Shown here: positions 1-6,233 of the stretch, in pieces
Position numbering within the stretch: the stretch's first letter is position 1
Layout of the letters: every line of letters starts with the position of its first letter
Assembly (NCBI GenBank): GCA_003448025.1
Contig: DLXL01000456.1
Coordinates: forward strand, 1-9,398
Length of the DNA stretch: 9,398 bases
Source: Saprospirales bacterium
GTDB lineage: Bacteria; Bacteroidota; Bacteroidia; Chitinophagales; Saprospiraceae
Direction of reading: 5' to 3'
The notes under the pieces: model-generated
The model's database searches: none
What the model was told of the DNA's origin: nothing
Seen by the model: only the letters and a program-made list of their open reading frames with translations
Made by a program: the position numbers and the translations under genes

Positions 1-161
1 CGCGGAGTCGCGGAGGTTTTTTACCGCAGAGACGCGGAGGTTTTTACCGCGGAGGCGCGGAGACGCAGAGATTTTTTTACCGCGGAGACGCGGAGGTTTT
101 TTACCACGGAGATGTAGAGAGCTGATACCCCTCCGCGTCTCTGCGTCTCCGCGGTAAAAAA
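1..161. repeat. Short GC-rich interspersed repeat cluster with one inverted copy
   Basis: No gene is visible here. The stretch is built of related units that start with a T-run followed by ACCGCGG and continue as GAGACGCGGAGG. Units begin at 17, 41, 72 and 97, with a partial unit at 1-16. Unit length is irregular, 24 to 31 bases, and the copies differ by point changes; the last (97-120) is the most degenerate. At 131-161 the same unit lies in inverted orientation and ends in TAAAAAA, so it can pair with the forward copies into a long GC-rich stem. That could act as a terminator for whatever lies to the left, but the T-runs sit at the base of the arms, not after a compact hairpin. Function is unknown. 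The repetition is seen directly; the resemblance to common intergenic repeats of environmental Bacteroidota is from memory. Confidence 0.8.
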
Positions 162-188
162 CAAAGTAACACATCACAAAGATATTGG

Positions 189-3100
189 TTGCAAACTCAG
201 GCAACGCTAACCCCCGCAAAAACGTCCGGAACAGAGTGTTTCTTTGTGCCTGTTTTGAGTTATTCCATCCAGTTTCACCTACTTCGCTGGCCGCCGGCTT
301 TGCTGGCAGCATGGTGTCTCTTTGTCGTCCCGGCACAGGCACAATACTCCAACCTGCGCGAAAAGGTGCTTTCCCCAGTCCCTCTGCAAATACTGGATTC
401 ACTGAGCATTGCGCCGCCGCTGCTTTCTGCCACCGATGTGTTTTCCGGACAATCTCTGCCGCTTTCGCTTTTTTCGCTGGAAAACAACCGCTTGCGAACG
501 GATACTGCCACCTTGTATGCCCTGTTCCCCGATTGTAAAAAAATCCTGCTGCGTTACCGGGTGCTTCCGTTCAATCTGAGCGCACCGGTGCTTCGGCTGG
601 ATACCCTGGCGATCCGCCGCCGCATTAACGACAATGCCATCGAATTTGATTACGAACCGTACCAGCCGTCCAAACCACTTTGGGATCAGGGAGGGCTTGC
701 TTCTTCGGGCGCATATACACGCGGACTCTCCTTTGGTAACAGCCAAAACCTGGTCTTTAACTCCAACCTGAATCTCCAGCTAAACGGCAAATTAGGCAAC
801 GATCTGGAACTTGTGGCCGCGATCTCTGATAATACCATCCCCCTTCAACCTGACGGCACCACCCGCCAGTTGCAGGAGTTTGACCGGATTTTTATTCAGC
901 TTAAAAGAAAAAATGTAACCCTCACCGCCGGCGATTTCGATCTGACCCGCCCGTCCGATACCTATTTTCCTTATTATTTCAAACGCCTGCAAGGGGCAAT
1001 GGTTACCGTGGATCAGCTCAAAACAGACCGACTCAAAGGTCAGGCCCGGCTCCGCGCGGCCGGTGCTGTTTCCAGAGGCAAATTCTCCAGGCAACTGATC
1101 CAGGGGCAGGAAGGGAATCAGGGGCCATACCGACTGCAGGGCGCTGAAGGCGAACGGTTTATCATTGTGCTGGCAGGCACCGAAAAAGTGTATATCGACG
1201 GGCAGTTGTTAAAACGGGGATTTGAAGACGACTATACGATTGACTACAATCTGGCGGAACTGAGTTTTACCCCCCGCCGACTCATTACCAAGGATATTCG
1301 CATCATTGTAGAGTTTGAATACGCGGTCCAAACCTACCTGCGCGCTACAGTAGCTGCAGATGCTTCCTGGATATTGCCCAAGGCACGGGTTTCATTCAGT
1401 TTGTACTCAGAACAGGACAGCCGGAACAACGGCGGAGCGCAGGAACTTTCTTCCGCCGAGCGCGGACGACTTGCACAGGTAGGCGATGCCCTGAATAATG
1501 CCTTTGCTCCCGGCGTAGATACGCTGCAAAATTTTGACCCAACCCGGGTACTGTACCGCTCCATAGATTCGGTGGTGTGTGGACAGTTGCGCCAGATTTT
1601 GGTGTATAGCACAGATCCGGATTCAGCCTTGTACGCTGCCAGGTTTACCGAAGTGCCTGCCGGGCAAGGGAATTATGTGCTGGCGCTCAACGCCGCAAAC
1701 GGACGGGTATTTCGCTGGACGCCCCCCGATCCTCTGACTTGCCGGCCTACCGGAAATTTTGAGCCAATAGTCAAACTCATTGCCCCTGAAACCCGACAGT
1801 TGTACACCTTGGGCGCACAAGTGACACCCCACAAAAACACACAATTGCAGGCAGAAATAGCCTTAAGTAACCGGGATCTCAACCGTTTTTCTCCTTTGGG
1901 AAATACCGATAACCAGGGGTTGGCGGGAATGCTGGGCTGGAAACAAAACCTCCCGCTGAATAAGCAATGGAAGGGCGCCTCGTTTCTGCATTATGAGTAT
2001 ACAGCACAAAATTTTCGCATCCTGAATCCCTATCGTCCACAGGAGTTTGTGCGCGATTGGAATATTAACCCTGCCGATACCGTGGCGGAGCAATGGGGTC
2101 GGGCAGGGGTGTCCCTGGAAAGAACACAACTTGGTCAGGCACGGTATGAAATGGGGCTTTTTCGCAGGGAAGGCGTTTATACGGGTACCCGGCAGTTGGG
2201 TAACGGGCAGGTGCAACACAAGGGATGGGCATTGAATGGAGAAATTAACCTGTTGAAAACCACAGGGCTTGTTGAAACGACCCGCTTTTCCCGCCCAAAG
2301 ATGGAACTGTCTAAAACCCTGTTTGCCTCGTCTGATACCCTGCCACGCAAGGCCATACTCAAGGCGGGGTTGTATTTTGAAAGAGAAAAAAATGCCCGCA
2401 GCAGTACGCTGGTTGATACCTTGAATGCGTTAAGTTTTTGGTACGACTTGTTGCGTATATACATTCAAACGCCTGAAAATCAGGGAGCCTGGCAATGGAG
2501 TGCCTATGCCTCACAACGCAACGATTTTGCTCCTAAGGGTTCAGATTTTCGGCAAAACACGCTTGCCCGCGATTTCAACCTGAAAGGCACGTGGAATCAG
2601 GCGGCGAGCCCCCTTAATCCCCCTAGGGTTCAGCAGCAATTGAGTTGGGTACTGACCTACCGCAAACTCCGCATATTGGCTCCGGAGTTGACTAAAGAAG
2701 CCCCGCAGAACACGTACCTCGGCAGGGTAGATTACAACCTGACTGCCTGGAAAAGTGCCCTGGGCTGGACCTCTGGCTACGAGTTGGGATCGGGTCAAAG
2801 TCCGCGGATTGAATTCAGCTATCTGGCTGTTAATCCTGGAGAAGGTCAGTATTCCTGGATAGACCGCAACCGCGACAGTATTTTACAGGTAGATGAAATG
2901 GAATTGGCGGTATTTCAGGATCAGGCCAATTACGTACGGGTAGCTGTGACCACCCCTGATTATATACGCACCAATAACCTGGCATTTAATCAGACCCTGC
3001 GTTTGGAGCCCCGGCAACTTTGGCCGGCAGCTAAAAACGGCTGGAAAAAATGGCTGGGACGCACGGCCACGCAAAGCACCCTTCAAATCAACCGCCGCAC

Positions 3101-3845
3101 TTTTGCCAATGCCACGGGGGTGCGTGTTTGGGATCCGTTTCAGAACAACCTGCCAGATACCGTATTGGTGACCCTGAGTTCTACCTTGCGCAATATACTT
3201 TTCCTGAACCGGGGCCAGCCTAGTTGGGATGCCTCCTTTTCAGCAGGTGATAACCGGAGCCAACTGGCACTTACTACAGGGTTTGAACAGCGGCAAACGC
3301 AGGATTATCTGCTACATTTGCGCAGTAGTTTTAACCTCCGCTGGAGCCTGGAAGCCGATGTGGAGCGCTTTTTTAAAAGCAACGACAACGAAGCATTCAG
3401 CACCCGCAACTATCAGATTGAAGGTTGGGAGCTGGGGCCGAAACTCACCTGGATTCCCATTCGTGGACTCCGAACCTGGGCTAATTTAAAATGGTCAGAG
3501 AGCAAAAATCTGCTGACATCGGCTGAACGCGCAGTGCAAACCAGCTGGACGGCAGAGGTCAATTGGAATCCGGCTGCCAAGCCCATCACGACAGGGTTCC
3601 AGGCGGCTACCTCCTTGCGCCTCAAGGGCACCTATGCAGATGTGCAATATACGGGCGCTGCCAATTCCGCTGTGGCATTCGTGATGCTGGAAGGCTTGCA
3701 AAACGGGAAAAACTTTCTTTGGAGTCTGGCCCTCGATCGGCAGCTATCCAAATCCATGCAGCTCAGCCTGCAATACGAAGGCCGTAAAACCGGCATCAAC
3801 CGGGTAGTACATGTAGCGCGCGCGCAGGTAAGAGCGGTGTTTTAG
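189..3845 (+). CDS. Large exported outer-membrane beta-barrel-like protein, SprA-motif family of unknown function
   Basis: The 1,218-codon frame encodes a secreted protein. A hydrophobic segment around residues 36-48 is followed by PAQA (48-51) and Q52, a good signal peptidase I site. The mature protein is rich in aromatic and polar alternation with many short beta-strand-like stretches and ends in AQVRAVF, a terminal Phe typical of outer-membrane barrels. Residues about 178-270 carry SFGNSQNLVFNSNLNLQL, then SDNTIPLQPDG, QLQEFDRIFIQL and GDFDL, a block that resembles, from memory, the N-terminal part of SprA/Sov and of shorter uncharacterised Bacteroidota proteins. SprA is roughly twice as long, so this is not SprA itself. 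Residues 892-903 form an EF-hand-like loop (D892, N894, D896, E903). The start is unclear: the frame opens after a stop at 123-125 and contains no ATG before the signal peptide. Candidates are TTG189, GTG246 and TTG255; the last two give more ordinary signal peptides of about 32 and 29 residues. Coordinates use the longest option. The substrate or partner is unknown. Confidence 0.85.
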   Translation: MQTQATLTPAKTSGTECFFVPVLSYSIQFHLLRWPPALLAAWCLFVVPAQAQYSNLREKVLSPVPLQILDSLSIAPPLLSATDVFSGQSLPLSLFSLENNRLRTDTATLYALFPDCKKILLRYRVLPFNLSAPVLRLDTLAIRRRINDNAIEFDYEPYQPSKPLWDQGGLASSGAYTRGLSFGNSQNLVFNSNLNLQLNGKLGNDLELVAAISDNTIPLQPDGTTRQLQEFDRIFIQLKRKNVTLTAGDFDLTRPSDTYFPYYFKRLQGAMVTVDQLKTDRLKGQARLRAAGAVSRGKFSRQLIQGQEGNQGPYRLQGAEGERFIIVLAGTEKVYIDGQLLKRGFEDDYTIDYNLAELSFTPRRLITKDIRIIVEFEYAVQTYLRATVAADASWILPKARVSFSLYSEQDSRNNGGAQELSSAERGRLAQVGDALNNAFAPGVDTLQNFDPTRVLYRSIDSVVCGQLRQILVYSTDPDSALYAARFTEVPAGQGNYVLALNAANGRVFRWTPPDPLTCRPTGNFEPIVKLIAPETRQLYTLGAQVTPHKNTQLQAEIALSNRDLNRFSPLGNTDNQGLAGMLGWKQNLPLNKQWKGASFLHYEYTAQNFRILNPYRPQEFVRDWNINPADTVAEQWGRAGVSLERTQLGQARYEMGLFRREGVYTGTRQLGNGQVQHKGWALNGEINLLKTTGLVETTRFSRPKMELSKTLFASSDTLPRKAILKAGLYFEREKNARSSTLVDTLNALSFWYDLLRIYIQTPENQGAWQWSAYASQRNDFAPKGSDFRQNTLARDFNLKGTWNQAASPLNPPRVQQQLSWVLTYRKLRILAPELTKEAPQNTYLGRVDYNLTAWKSALGWTSGYELGSGQSPRIEFSYLAVNPGEGQYSWIDRNRDSILQVDEMELAVFQDQANYVRVAVTTPDYIRTNNLAFNQTLRLEPRQLWPAAKNGWKKWLGRTATQSTLQINRRTFANATGVRVWDPFQNNLPDTVLVTLSSTLRNILFLNRGQPSWDASFSAGDNRSQLALTTGFEQRQTQDYLLHLRSSFNLRWSLEADVERFFKSNDNEAFSTRNYQIEGWELGPKLTWIPIRGLRTWANLKWSESKNLLTSAERAVQTSWTAEVNWNPAAKPITTGFQAATSLRLKGTYADVQYTGAANSAVAFVMLEGLQNGKNFLWSLALDRQLSKSMQLSLQYEGRKTGINRVVHVARAQVRAVF

Positions 3846-3847
3846 GT

Positions 3848-3909
3848 ACGATGAACGATGGTACGATGGTACGATGGCATGCCGTCGTTCATCGTCCATC
3901 GTTCATCGT
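3848..3909. repeat. 62-base imperfect palindrome between convergent genes, possible bidirectional terminator
   Basis: The outer arms are ACGATGAACGATGG (3848-3861) and its exact reverse complement (3896-3909). The inside continues the symmetry with ACGATG against CATCGT and a GGCATGCC core at 3874-3881, so nearly the whole element can fold into one long stem. It starts two bases after the stop of the outer-membrane protein gene, and its right arm supplies the last sense codon and the TGA stop of psuG on the other strand. The position between two convergent genes suits transcription termination in both directions, but there is no T-run on either side. The same 14-mer recurs at 7279-7292. The symmetry is seen; the terminator role is inferred. 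Confidence 0.75.
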
Positions 3910-4811
3910 CCTACTGCTATCTCCGCTGCCAACCGTGCATTATTCAGCACTAGGGCGATATTTGTTTGCAGGCTGCGTCCGCCCGTAAGTTGTTCTATTT
4001 TGGAGAGTAGAAAAGGGGTGATGGCTTTGCCGCGGATGCCTTGTTTGTCGGCGTCAGCAACCGCCTGGGCGATGGTTTTTTCCATCAGATTGGCATCCAG
4101 TTGATCTTTTTCCGGTACCGGGTTGGCAATGAGGGCGCCACCGCGGGGATCAAGCGTCCATTTGGAATGTAGCAGTTGGGCTATTTCCTGTGGCGTATCC
4201 AGCTGAAAATCTACCTTATAACCGCTTTTTCGGGTATAAAAGGCAGGGAAATCAGGTGTTTGATATCCAATAACCGGTACCCCCATGGTTTCGAGGTATT
4301 CGAGGGTAAGGCCGAGGTCTAAAATACTTTTGGCGCCTGCACTCACTACCGCCACGGGAGTATTGGCCAGCTCCTGAAGATCTGCGGAAATGTCCATGGT
4401 TGTAGTGGCGCCCCGATGCACGCCACCAATACCACCTGTGGCAAAAATGCGGATCCCGGCCAGGTGTGCAATGATCATGGTTGAGGCCACGGTGGTGGCT
4501 CCATTCAGGTTTTTGCTGAGCAGGTACGCTAAATCACGCCGGCTGGCTTTGGGGATATTGCTCCCGTTTTTTCCCAGGTATTCAATTTCGTCTGTGGTTA
4601 ACCCTGCTTTGAGTTTGCCGTTGAGGATGGCACAGGTTGCTGGAATAGCGCCGGCATCGCGTACGGTTTTCTCTACCAGCAGCGCTGTTTCCACATTTTG
4701 GGGATAAGGCATGCCGTGGGCAATTATGGTGCTTTCCAGGGCAACAAGGGGTTGCCGCTTGTGGATTGCGGCTTCTGCTTCGGGAGAAAGGGACAAAAAA
4801 GGATGCATCAT
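3903..4811 (-). CDS. psuG: Pseudouridine-5'-phosphate glycosidase
   Basis: This 302-residue protein cleaves the C-C glycosidic bond of pseudouridine 5'-phosphate to uracil and ribose 5-phosphate in the cytoplasm, the second step of pseudouridine catabolism (the reaction is reversible in vitro). Family motifs are intact: ALESTIIAHGMPYPQN (24-39), IPKASRRDLAY (86-96), FATGGIGGVHRG (123-134), SAGAKSILD (157-165) and TGGRSLQTNIALV (277-289). E26, K88, H132 and K161 sit at a constant offset of five from the residues I recall as important in E. coli PsuG (E31, K93, H137, K166). D140 is the probable metal ligand. Length is normal for the family. Two tandem ATG codons open the frame; the first is used here. 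The gene is convergent with the outer-membrane protein gene and divergent from the tRNA. I see no TAnnTTTG match upstream on its strand. Its last codons, CGA TGA, fall in the palindromic repeat. The identification is firm; the catalytic residue mapping is from memory. Confidence 0.96.
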   Translation of the reverse strand: MMHPFLSLSPEAEAAIHKRQPLVALESTIIAHGMPYPQNVETALLVEKTVRDAGAIPATCAILNGKLKAGLTTDEIEYLGKNGSNIPKASRRDLAYLLSKNLNGATTVASTMIIAHLAGIRIFATGGIGGVHRGATTTMDISADLQELANTPVAVVSAGAKSILDLGLTLEYLETMGVPVIGYQTPDFPAFYTRKSGYKVDFQLDTPQEIAQLLHSKWTLDPRGGALIANPVPEKDQLDANLMEKTIAQAVADADKQGIRGKAITPFLLSKIEQLTGGRSLQTNIALVLNNARLAAEIAVGR

Positions 4812-4885
4812 ATACGTGAAAAACGTTGAAAATCAGCGTGAATTCCAGATTTGAAAAAAAATCAAAATTTTTTCCCGCACAAAGG

Positions 4886-4917
4886 TTGCGAATTTACCAA
4901 TTCAGATTTTACCTTTG
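4886..4917 (+). promoter_or_regulatory. Bacteroidota-type promoter for tRNA-Asn
   Basis: A perfect TAnnTTTG -7 element (TACCTTTG, 4910-4917) is preceded by TTG at 4886-4888, a 21-base spacer that suits the -33 element of Bacteroidota primary sigma factor promoters. Initiation is expected a few bases downstream, near 4922-4925, giving a pre-tRNA leader of about 20 bases. The motif is seen directly; promoter activity is inferred. Confidence 0.8.
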
Positions 4918-4942
4918 CACCCGCTTTTGAAAAAAAGCAAAT

Positions 4943-5016
4943 GTCTCATTAGCTCAGTTGGTTAGAGCGGCGGACTGTTAATCCGTAGGTCCAAGGTTCA
5001 AGTCCTTGATGGGACG
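4943..5016 (+). tRNA. tRNA-Asn (anticodon GTT)
   Basis: A full cloverleaf can be drawn. The acceptor stem is GTCTCAT (4943-4949) with ATGGGAC (5009-5015), including one T-G wobble pair. The D stem is GCTC (4952-4955) with GAGC (4965-4968). The anticodon stem is GCGGA (4970-4974) with TCCGT (4982-4986). The anticodon GTT is at 4977-4979 in loop CTGTTAA. The T stem is CAAGG with CCTTG around TTCAAGT. The discriminator base is G5016, and the CCA end is not encoded (CACA follows). It reads Asn codons AAC and AAU. The gene is single, with its own promoter and terminator-like hairpin, between the divergent psuG and kinase genes. No adjacent integrase or repeated tRNA 3' end was seen, so there is no sign of use as an integration site. 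Confidence 0.97.
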
Positions 5017-5019
5017 CAC

Positions 5020-5053
5020 AAGCCACTTCGAATCATCGGGGTGGCTTTTTTCG
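5020..5053 (+). terminator. Intrinsic terminator of the tRNA-Asn unit
   Basis: AAGCCAC (5020-5026) pairs with GTGGCTT (5041-5047), with further pairing CGA/TCG inside (5029-5031 with 5036-5038), and the stem runs into a T-tract at 5046-5051. It starts four bases after the tRNA end, the standard layout for a rho-independent terminator. Confidence 0.85.
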
Positions 5054-5282
5054 TTATTCATGTTTGACCGCTTCGCGGTCTGGAGTTGACGGCCTTCAAT
5101 AGGGGATTTTTTACGTAGATGATTTTGGGGTCTGTACCGCCGAACGTCTTCTGCGTAAATCTGCGGACCATCTGCGTAAATCTGCGGGAAACCAAAATCT
5201 GTGCGAGAAGTCTCTGCGAACCCACCTCAAGCCGAACGCCAACTCAAACACTCCCAAACTCAAACACTCAAACACTCAAAAA
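5054..5282. repeat. Non-coding stretch with several short repeats upstream of the PfkB kinase
   Basis: No gene is visible in these 229 bases. It holds a perfect small hairpin GACCGC-TTC-GCGGTC (5066-5080), two exact copies of TCTGCGTAAATCTGCGG (5150-5166 and 5171-5187) separated by four bases, and a tandem array of the octamer ACTCAAAC (5242-5281) ending one base before the kinase start codon. The best promoter candidate for the kinase is TGATTTTG at 5120-5127, one mismatch from TAnnTTTG and without a clear -33 element, so I do not call it. Repeats are seen directly; their function is unknown. Confidence 0.7.
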
Positions 5283-6233
5283 ATGAGCTTACTAACTGTT
5301 GGTACCGTTGCATTTGATGATATTGAAACGCCTTCCGGACGAGCTGAAAAGGTAGTAGGCGGAGCCTGTACCTATATATCTCTTGCGGCATCCTATTTTG
5401 TTAAGCCTGTACGGGTGGTTTCTGTAGTTGGTGATGATTTCCCGCACGAAACACTCGAATATCTGAAGCATCGCGGCGTGGATCTGGAAGGTTTGCAAAT
5501 TAAGAAGGGAGAAAAATCCTTTTTCTGGGCTGGCCGCTACCACAAGAGTCTGAATACCCGCGATACGCTGGAAACGCAGCTGAATGTGCTGGCTACCTTT
5601 GATCCGATTTTGCCGGGCGCTTACAAGCAAAGCGATTATCTGATGCTTGGGAACCTTACCCCAATGGTTCAAATGCAGGTTTTGGACCAACTCACGCACC
5701 GCCCGAAATTGGTAGCGCTGGATACCATGAATTTTTGGATGGATATCGCCATGGACGATTTGCGCAAGGTGTTGGAGAAAGTAGATGTATTGACTATCAA
5801 CGACGAGGAGGCCCGCCAACTTTCCGGAGAACATTCGTTGGTTCACGCCGCCCGGGCTATTCATAAAATGGGCCCTAAATACCTGATCATCAAAAAAGGC
5901 GAACATGGCGCCCTGCTGTTCCATCGCGGGAAGATTTTCTTTGCCCCTGCATTACCATTGGCGGAAGTAATTGATCCAACCGGCGCGGGCGACACCTTTG
6001 CGGGTGGATTTATGGGTTATATAGCCAAAACGGGAGATGTTTCCTTTGAGAACATGAAGCGCGCAGTTGTATTTGGCTCAGCCATGGCTTCTTTTTGTGT
6101 AGAAAAATTCGGCATTGAACGACTCAAGGGACTCACGCCAGCCATGATAGAGAACCGGGTAGAGGAGTTTGCGGAGCTCGTGAAATTTTCATGCCGGCCA
6201 TGCAAAACGCCCCAAACCTGCCCCCCCCCATAG
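5283..6233 (+). CDS. PfkB/ribokinase-family sugar or nucleoside kinase
   Basis: This 316-residue cytoplasmic kinase transfers phosphate from ATP to a sugar or nucleoside hydroxyl. It shows the family layout: N-terminal strand SLLTVGTVAFDDI, substrate-side GG (26-27) in VVGGACTY, lid residues around 75-90, DTMNFW (147-152), TINDEEA (171-177), KKGEHGA (204-210) and PfkB signature 2, DPTGAGDTFAGGF (231-243), with G234-G236 as anion hole and D237 as catalytic base. The substrate cannot be read from sequence. Pseudouridine kinase PsuK is a PfkB enzyme, and psuG lies divergently beyond the tRNA, so PsuK activity is possible. Against this, PfkB kinases with a DTMNFW motif seem, from memory, widespread in genomes whether or not psuG is near. 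The last 14 residues (SCRPCKTPQTCPPP) look like read-through of overlapping sequence, not part of the fold. The ATG follows an octamer repeat array and has no Shine-Dalgarno sequence. It probably forms an operon with the overlapping downstream gene. Confidence 0.9.
   Translation: MSLLTVGTVAFDDIETPSGRAEKVVGGACTYISLAASYFVKPVRVVSVVGDDFPHETLEYLKHRGVDLEGLQIKKGEKSFFWAGRYHKSLNTRDTLETQLNVLATFDPILPGAYKQSDYLMLGNLTPMVQMQVLDQLTHRPKLVALDTMNFWMDIAMDDLRKVLEKVDVLTINDEEARQLSGEHSLVHAARAIHKMGPKYLIIKKGEHGALLFHRGKIFFAPALPLAEVIDPTGAGDTFAGGFMGYIAKTGDVSFENMKRAVVFGSAMASFCVEKFGIERLKGLTPAMIENRVEEFAELVKFSCRPCKTPQTCPPP

Noticed and set aside
1..161. CRISPR array
   Set aside because: The units are nearly contiguous with no unique spacers of uniform length, and one copy is inverted. 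No cas gene is present.
185..538. A plus-strand reading frame overlapping the start of the outer-membrane protein gene
   Set aside because: The competing frame has the signal peptide and a long continuous barrel-like protein; this one ends after 117 codons with no features.
4943..5016. tRNA gene as an integration site for a genomic island
   Set aside because: No integrase, no repeated tRNA 3' segment and no phage or plasmid-like genes are visible on either side.
5120..5127. TGATTTTG as the promoter of the kinase gene
   Set aside because: It has one mismatch at the key A of TAnnTTTG, no convincing -33 element, and lies more than 150 bases before the start codon. Too weak to call.
5292..5924. 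A 210-codon minus-strand reading frame opposite the PfkB kinase
   Set aside because: It is antisense to a well-supported enzyme gene with intact motifs, and its own translation shows no recognisable features.
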